A stretch of 64,000 nt of DNA. It comes from Branchinecta lynchi (taxonomy: Eukaryota > Arthropoda > Branchiopoda > Anostraca > Branchinectidae). This document shows, one piece after another, positions 35,101-44,100 of this stretch. The notes below the pieces were generated by a model. The model worked only from the letters and a program-made list of their open reading frames with translations. It was not told the DNA's origin and ran no database searches. Location: positions 3,386,561 through 3,450,560 of the forward strand of contig JAKZAP010000003.1 in assembly GCA_023053575.1 (NCBI GenBank). Direction: 5' to 3'. The position numbers were made by a program, and so were the translations under genes. Position 1 is the first letter of the stretch; every line of letters begins with the position of its first letter.

Positions 35101-38100
35101 GAACCACCATGACAAAAGTTTTTTGACCCGTGACTGGAATCTAACTCTAAGCTGGTATACTTGAGGAAAAAAAGGTGCAAATACGCATTTTGATGGGTCC
35201 CGACCCCCGCCCCCCTCCCGTCCATTGACAGCTGGGCCCAGTTTCCCATGAGTTAAGTTCGTCGAAGACAGGTCTCAAGTCCAACTCTTGTATATTTGGG
35301 AAGACATATCTATGGATGAGGATTTGGTTTAACAGCAACAAATAAGACGACGCGACATACTTTAATCTCTAATGAACAGTTGGAAACTTGACTGTTTTGT
35401 CATGTGATCGATGATATGCCGTTCTTAATGAATCGTGACAAAGCGGGCATTAGGCTGCTACGATTCGGTTTATTGCACTTGTTATTACCTTGCTAATGGG
35501 AAAGAGGTATAAAGGGTGGGACTGGCTGGCAGACCATTCAGTGCAAAGAGTATCTACACCTGATTCAGTGTTCGAACTAATGCTATTCGTGCAAGATCTT
35601 CAACATTTCTTTGGATTTATACTGGCGGTTTGTTTACATTTTAAGCTTTTAAAGTTGGATGATTAGAAATTAGGTTTTTTCAGTTATTGTTTGGTTACTG
35701 GGGATGATAAATGTCTTGGTTCTGAAGCTTTCTGTATTTTAAATGTGATAAACATTTTACTTTTACACTCCACGTCTGAACGCTTGCCACTTGTTTAAAC
35801 CAGATTTTTTAAAGCCTAACCGAAAAGGACTGAGATGGGACAATCTAGTAACCTATAACTTTTTCACTTAAATAGGCTCGAAGACCCGGATGAAAATATG
35901 TAAAAATATGTTACGTCGTTGCTCCATATTCACGAAAAATCGATTTCCATATAGTGGACTTTTCCTGCCGGATTTGTGGTGCCTTTATGCACTTGTACAT
36001 GTGTTAAATGCTTAACGAAAACGATTTACGAAAAATAACTATTCACGCAGTGCTGTTCACTTCAGCGTCCTGATCACTGGCCACTGAAAAATCGCGTTCT
36101 ATTGAGATTCAAATTTTCTGGGTCATAGTTGTACTTTGCATTGTAAGGTCGACCGTAGATTTTCTGAATGTTATAGTAAAAAAAAAAAAAAATCCAAATA
36201 ATGCCATGTATTCAGTTAAATGATACAAAAATAAGTTGGCTTTTCAGTTAAACTTTAAGCGCTACATCTAAGGCTTAAGACTTGTTCTTCCCACCATGCT
36301 CTGACTTATCGGCTCTGAGCGTATCACAAGATTTGGGACTAGGGGATTTCGGACTGTGGGGTGGGGGGGGGGGCTTCTGTATTCAGTTGGGAGCCGAGTT
36401 CGGACCCCCTCAATCTCGATCCCCGAATCGACAGAGCCTCGCCGTATCAGCGAAATCACACGCGAGGGAATCCAAGTGCTTGGGGATCGCGGCGGTTGAC
36501 CGAGGGTAGACCTCAAAAGTTACGACTTGCTTATGCCCGGCAAAGCTCAAAAAGTCCTCCGGGTAGAAACAAGAGACAAGAAACACAAGCGAAAAATCTT
36601 ACCAATTCCAAGGAACTGAGTCTTATAAAGAACCGATTTTAAGTTTAAGCAAAATGCCATGCAGAATAACAGGAATTCCAGCATGCACATTATTTGAGCT
36701 TTCGCTGGAGAGAGCGAAGTCCTGGCAGTAGCTTCTAACGACTGTACAAAGCTAAACTGAGCGTTGCAGGTGAAATCTGTTGAAAATTTCACCCCCAGCC
36801 CCCCGTAGAATGCAAATACAGGGTAAATTAGAAAGTCTTATTAAAAAGTTTGGACGCACTTACGGATTGACTAAGTAAACGCTCGCTTCTCTATATACTT
36901 CAGAAAAACTTTTCTTCGTTGATTTTTTGTGGTTTCAGAAAAATGTATCTATGGGGGCGAGGGGGGGTAGGCCGTAACCCAACCTCGATAACTCCCTAAC
37001 GGTGTGGGATGCTGGGAGTTGACATATGGCACTCCGCTCGACCCTTTTCGAAACAAAAGTTGGCCATTGGCCATTCTGATTAGATTTATTTTGCACCAAA
37101 ACCCTGTGAAATTATATGTCGCAGGTAAAGATTTCGAAAATCAGCATGTTCTGCAAAAAACAGGGATTTGGGTACATAACCAGATATTCTGGCAAGGTCA
37201 GTACACACGACTGTCATGTTCTGCAAAAAACAGGGATTTGGGTACATACCAGATCTGGCAGCACACACGACTGTCTCGTTCAGTGCGACAAGAAAATGTG
37301 TAAGCATACGATTAGAAACAACTCATTTGCCAGCGAAACTCAAGATTTTGTGACTGCCTTTATGTCATTCTGGAAAGTTCAAGAAATACGACTGTCGTTC
37401 TGACAGTCTCGAAACTTTAGCCAAAGTGAAATGATGAGAACATTTTCAAACTGGATTATAAACACGGAATAAACTTCTATGAATATCTAAGTACACATCG
37501 AACTATTTACTGTTTATATTCAAAACTATTTCAATATGGCTTTGGCTGTTTTAAGCCTTTTGCAAGGTCCCTTGACTTCTAGCACTACGTCGGCAACATT
37601 TAGATAACCGGTTTTACGCATCAACAAGTGGAAATCTTGATAAGTGGAAAGAACACATGCCTCACATGGCCCGTTTTAGTCGGGACTGGATCCGACAACT
37701 GTGTGGAGTTAGAGGGGGCACTGGAAATATCGTGACACGCCTAGAGTGGAGGGATCGGGATGAAATTTGATGGGAAGAACAGTCGCAGATCAGGGATACA
37801 TCACTGACAAAACCGGATTCACTGTATGGGGAGTCGGAGGGTGGGTTCCGGAATTCCGGTTATCACGGCCTTGGGGGGGGGGGACTTGACAGTTGGAAAG
37901 AATTCAGGTCCCGGATGTCCCGTTTCGTTTCGTGGACTGGATCCGATAACACTGAGAGGAGGGATTGGAGGGGACCGGAAATATTGGGCAGGATAAGAGC
38001 GGCACTCAGCACCAACGAGATTCGAACCAGCGACCCTTCGCTTGGGAGTTTGGCGCGCCAACTCATTCGACCACGGACGGACGGAACAGATCACCAGTGC

Positions 38101-41100
38101 GAAATTTATGCACTTCTTAAGAATTCGCATCCACTTTCCCCAGAATGGCCGAAAAATGGAAGAGACGTACTGAATTTGGCTGGGTCCCTAATATGCCTGC
38201 CAAGTTTCAGCGTTCTAGCACATTTGGAAGTACCCTAGCTCACGATAGCTGACGAAAAAAAAACACAACACAACACAACTAAATTTCTGTTTCTTCTAGG
38301 ACGGATCCGTTGAAGACTTGCGTCAAGTTATTCGTACAAAATCGAAAGCCCTAAGCCTTATAGACCCTCGTCGAGCGCAGAACTGCAACATTCTCCTCTC
38401 CAAACTGAAAGTGACCAACGACGAAATCATCCGGTTGATTTTAAGCATGGACTCCTCCGAACAAATGCCGCTCGATATGGTTGAACAGCTGCTGAAATTC
38501 GTCCCGACCGCAGACGAGCGGGCGCTGCTCGATGAGCACTCGGACGACTGTGATTCCCTCTCGCGTGCGGACCGCTTTCTCTATGACGTTTCGCGGATAA
38601 CGCACTTTGAGCAGCGGCTTTCCGCCCTGTACTATAAGAAACGGTTTCCAATTCAGCTGAATGAGCTCTGGCCTCGCGTTTTAGCGGTGCTCGAAGCTTC
38701 AAAAGAAATAGTGCGGAGTAAGCGGTTTAAGCGCGTTCTTGAGCTTATTCTGGCTGTGGGTAATTATATGAACAGAGGCGCAAGAGGAAATGCGATTGGG
38801 TTTAAGCTATCGAGCTTAAATAAGATGGCGGATACCAAATCCGGCACCACGAAGCTGACTCTGCTGCATTACGTTGTGGACACAATGGAGACCAAGCTGA
38901 AAGATCTGTTGAGGGTTGAAGAGGATCTGCCGCATATTAAGGATGCAGCTAAAGTGAGGTGAGGATTTCATGAACTCGAGACAAACCATATGATGTAACC
39001 GTAACCATCATTTGGTTTCTGTCGGGTCTGTCGTTTGTTCTTCGCCAAACGGTTGCCGGAAGCGCAGCCTAAATATTCGAACTTGTATTTATCCGTCGCA
39101 TAACATCTTAGAGGGAGAATTAGATGATGAACAAAACCCCCGAAAATTTCGTTTTTTTGCTTGTATTTTGAATGGTCGGCATGGCTTTAAACCTTATAAT
39201 GAATCGCAGTCAGCTTGGGCCGAAGGAATACGTATAATGAAGTCTGAAACGACCTTTTATGGCAATTCAAGGACCCCTCGCCCTATTTACTCTTCAACTT
39301 AGAGTATTTTAAAATATTTGAATACTTTAAAACTACGCTGAGCTTTCAAGAAATAACCCGCATTTTTGGCTGTTTTAAGCCCAGTAAGCTTGGGCTGAAG
39401 GAACACTTACAGTGACGTCTGAAACGATGAGTGCTGATACCACAAAACTAGATTTGCATTTTGTGTTTTTTGCAGTTACAATGGTATCTGACACTACCAT
39501 TGCTTTGCAAAAACGATAATTGTTAAATTTGGGCTTTCATTCTTCCCAAAAGAAATACTAATGTCCATTTACATCACTAGTACCAACTTTTTTCCCACCA
39601 ATTTGACAAAACTCGGGCTCCCTTGTTAGTGATGATGAATTTTTAAAATACCCCGATCAGCTACCAAGGTAACTGGACAGATACCCCGGTAACTGCGAAA
39701 ACGATTTTAGACCGTGATATCAGATTCCACGATATCTTCAAAATCACAACTATTGTCTTGCTGTATCTCTAGCCAGTGGTTTTGTCAGTGCCTGTTCAGA
39801 TAGGTCTAATAAAGTGTAGTACGGCGTTTATAGATTCCTCTTTTCCTCAGGACGCACTGTAATAAGATGTATGAAGGAGAAAAGACCCGGGTTCCGTTTT
39901 GCCTAATGCAAAGCCAATTAGATCGCTTTGTTGGTTCCACCAGTGGACCGAGGAAAGATCAGCGTAGCCAGGGTTGCCACGGGAAGCAATAAAGTTTTAT
40001 TTTCTTGGAAGTTCAAGTAACAACTTTTCTTCAAAAGAACATGTTTTGTTCTCTTAGGACTGCTTACTGTTAGTTCGAGGCCTAATGCTGTCCATCCGTT
40101 AATTTAGTAGTTTTTTGTAGTACAATGGTCGTGAAGTTGTTCTCGTGTGCAGAGGCGTTATTAGCCAAATTTTTTTTTTTGGGGGGAGGCATTTACAGAC
40201 TGGTTGGTCATTTTTACCGACTGTTTTCAAGAAAAAAATGACAGTTTGGAGGGAAAAAAGTTGACTGATTTTCGGAAAAACCGACTGTTTTCATGAAAAA
40301 AATCAATTATTTTCCCGAAAAATCGCGGCGCCTCGCGCCCGGTTATTTTTTACCGACTGGCCGACAACATCGGAAGAACACGTTTTCTAATCTTTAGAAT
40401 CTCGAAAATTTGTATCAAGGTGGCAGCACTGAATGCTGCATTGATAAGAGCCGTTTCCTTTTGATTTGAACAAGGGTGTTTATTAAGACGTAAACGTCAC
40501 GTATAGAGCTATGCAGCTTGTTACACCCGTTTGAACAACGCTGGCCTAGGTCGTATTCGACCCATCTTACCGTAGTAACTACACATGCCGTCCGGCTTCT
40601 TTCTTTTTGGCGTCAAAGCTGGAATGCATTTTTCTATTTTCGGTAAAACACTCGTGCCACGTGCTCATTGCACCAAACTGCATCAGAGATCGTAGTTACC
40701 AAGCTTACAACGCTCCCGAGCACGGCACGCACATAGTTACGATTTCGAGAAGGTTGGAACTTTTCACGAGGTTGGAACGAAAATAGTAACTAATAGATAC
40801 TATTATAAGAAGGGTGGAACACACTCTTAGTCCTCCGGATCCACCTCGTCGAAAACAGATATCTGGGATCTGATGAAAAAAAATTTGGAAGGTGAAGCCT
40901 AGCTGTAATCCTGTCTCTTTCTTTTAGTTTGAGTGAACTTGAGAAAGATGTCATACAACTCCGCGCCGGACTGAGGGATGTCGAGCGTGAGATGGAGTTC
41001 CACCGGACGCAGCCAATGCCACTTCTGCCGGGTGATCGCTTCATTTCTTCTGTTCAGGAATTCCTGGCGTCAGCGACATGCCGACTGTCGGAACTCGAGG

Positions 41101-44100
41101 ATGCATTTAGCGACATGAAAGCTAGGGTAAGTCAGGGAAAATATTTGGTTGAAGTATAACTGAAAAGCCACGCATTTAGCGACATGGCAGCTAAGGCGGG
41201 GCAAGAAAATTGTTTCCTTAAAGTTTAATTGAAAAGCTGAACAGCTATTTTTTATTTGTTATTCATAGGATCTAGTAAGGACGTTCAGAATATGCACTAA
41301 TGGCCCATAAAGAAAAATTTCATCCCGACGGGGATAATATGAATTTTCACAGAAGCGTCCATTTGAATGGTTAAAGAAGCGAAGCTCAGGAAATGTTCAA
41401 TTCCAAAGCCTCGTTTTTGTTTCAACAGTGCTACCGCATCGCTGCTGCAACACTATTGTGCTTCTGCACAAGATACTTTTTTTGATCCGCTGCCTGGATG
41501 ATTCTTCGTGGTTGAAGCAGCATCTTGCAGGGAAGCACGGACGGAGCAAGCCCGCGATTTTATAGAAGCTCTGCCGTCTTCCTCGGAAGCGGTGCAGTGC
41601 AAAAACGAATATAGAAAGAATCAACCCGGAAGCGGCCGGGAAGTGGACCTGCAGCGCATAACAAAAACGAGGCTCATATCGGAAGGTTACTTCTGAAAAA
41701 AAAAAAAAAAAAAAATATTGTGTGTGACACGAAAAAGACTTTTTCGGCAATTGGTTCCGATGTAGCTGCTAAATATTTCAAGCACAAAGATTCTTATCCC
41801 AGCCCTTCCTTTTCAAACTTTAAGTGTTCTTATTCTCCACTCCGACTTTAAGACGCATATTTAAAACTGCTTCTGTGATTTTATGTGGTTTGTTTGTCCT
41901 TTTCAGTTTGAGAAATCCGTCGCAATGTTCGGAGACGATCCGGCCGTGACGACTCCCGACGAATTTTTCGGCATCATGGACTCCTTCCTGGCAGCACTTT
42001 CTGAAGCACGGCAAGAAAACGAAATCGCCAAAAAGAAGAGAGAAGAGGAAGAAAAGAGGAGGATACAGGACGAAGAGGTAAAAATGGCGATTTTTAATCA
42101 TTCAGTTGTTTGCTTTGAAAACACCAAGACAGGTTCTGTAAGACCGATACTTGGATACAGACTTTTACAAAAAGTCTGTCATAGCTTCCGCAAAATTGCT
42201 ATGTTAAAGCACAACTCTTACTAGAAATGATCTTTTCCCTACGAAACAGACAAAAAAAAGATTTTCGACAGCACCTTTACTTTCCATCTGAAATTAGCGA
42301 TTTTCTTGTTAGAGCTTGTCGATTCTATCCAGCCCTCCTGCTCTCCGATGCGGCGGCTGAGCGAAAAATATTTGAAAACTGAACGCGCCGTGGTTAAAAG
42401 TCAAAAAGAGAAGATTATCATATCCTTATATTTGAAAGAGTTGTTAACGGGACATTTAAGATTCCGGCAAACTTTGCGTTGTCTGACGGGCAAAACTCGG
42501 CACAGTCGAAAAAGTGCTGAAAATTCATAGGCACAAAACGAAACAATGGAGAAAGGCGGGAATTTTAGAAGCTTGTACTCCTTCAAGGAAGCTATGTATA
42601 TTATAAAAGGCAGAATAAGCAAGAGGGTATAGATATTACTCAAAAGCACAGAATATCATACAAATCCTAAATCATACGTATTGTAATAAAAGCTACAGCA
42701 TAACTGTAAGGTCAGGTCATAAATCTAAACAAACAGGTAAAAAAAACTGAGCTTGATCGTCATTATGAAAATTTACAAGGTATGGGACAGAACTCTTCGA
42801 TGATGATGATGAAATTTAATTTACGCACTTAAGAAGAGGAAAAATAGAGCAGTATATAGTATGCAAATCTCGGGTGGACACAATAGATTGATTCTAATTT
42901 TACAATTACGGTCTTTTCTATCGATTTTCAGGGGGAATAAGCCTATGAGCTTACAAGAGTGATGCGTCGGACCACCCGCCAATATGGCTGTTTTGTAAAA
43001 AAAAAATTTAGTAGAAAATACTGATCAAGTCCTTAAACTTGCTAAAATCATCTATTCTTCGTCTTAAGCTACCCAGGAATCCTTTGTCCTACATCTTCCA
43101 TCATCGTTTTCAATTATTTATTTTGTTAAAAAAGGATCCTTAAAGGACCCCTTGCCTATTTACTCTTCATTTTAAAATATTTGAGTACTTTAAAACTAGT
43201 CTGCGCTTTCAACAAATAACCCACGGTTTGGCTGTTTTTCCGAGACCCGTTGACTTTTAGCGAAAACAGGGAAACAATTTACACAACTGTTTTTTCTGAT
43301 GAAAAACTTCTCGCAGACAACCGTCGACAGCGTGATACACATCGATGGTAGCAAAACGCGGCAAGTGAGAAAATCAGCGTGGTTCTGTTAGAGAGGTTAG
43401 AATGTACCGTACGAAATTGGGGTCTACGGGTTTAGAAATATATGGAGTTATTATGGAAGTAGGTTGCGTTATTATTATAGATAAGACAGGTCCTTTAAAG
43501 CACTCTTCCTAGAAGTGGCCTTTTCACGATGAAATGGCCCAGAAATATAGTTTTGGTATCCCAAAACGTAAGTGGATGGGTATGTATGATATCTCCAAAG
43601 TTTTCCGTCTGTCCGTCCGTCTGTCAGCACGATAACTCTCGAAAGGAATGAGATAATTTGATTAAACTTGGTGTGAGGATTCTTTGGGTCAAGGGAATTC
43701 GTAGATGGGCTCGGTAGCCCCACACTTAACGGTGGCGGAGGGGATTCCAGTTAAGGGACAAGAACAGCTAATGAGATCGGCCATCAAGGGGCAAGAAGAC
43801 ATGCTGAACACGGTTATTAGAACCATTTTTTTGCCGGACAAGTAGATTGCCCGGAATCGGGCCAAAACCGGAAAGTTTGTCTATAGTAAAAGTTTTATTG
43901 GAAGTTGATTAGATGTTTGATTTTTGGGTAAGAAGACATGCTGATTACTTCTGTGAAAATCACTTTCTACCCGGACAAGTAGTTCTCCCGGAATCCGGCC
44001 AAAACTGGAAATTTTTTTAAAGCAAAACTTTGATCTGAAGTTGATTAGCTGTCCGATTTAGGGGTAAGAAGAGATGCTAAATCTGTATATGACAGTCATT

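Noticed and set aside
38025..38095. possible tRNA gene
   Set aside because: A and B boxes are recognisable but the acceptor stem does not pair, so a SINE-like remnant is more likely.
37819..38130. 103-codon minus frame
   Set aside because: Lies over a tRNA-derived fragment and a family G repeat; no conserved domain.
38427..38702. 91-codon minus-strand open frame
   Set aside because: Shadow of the DAAM FH2 core exon.
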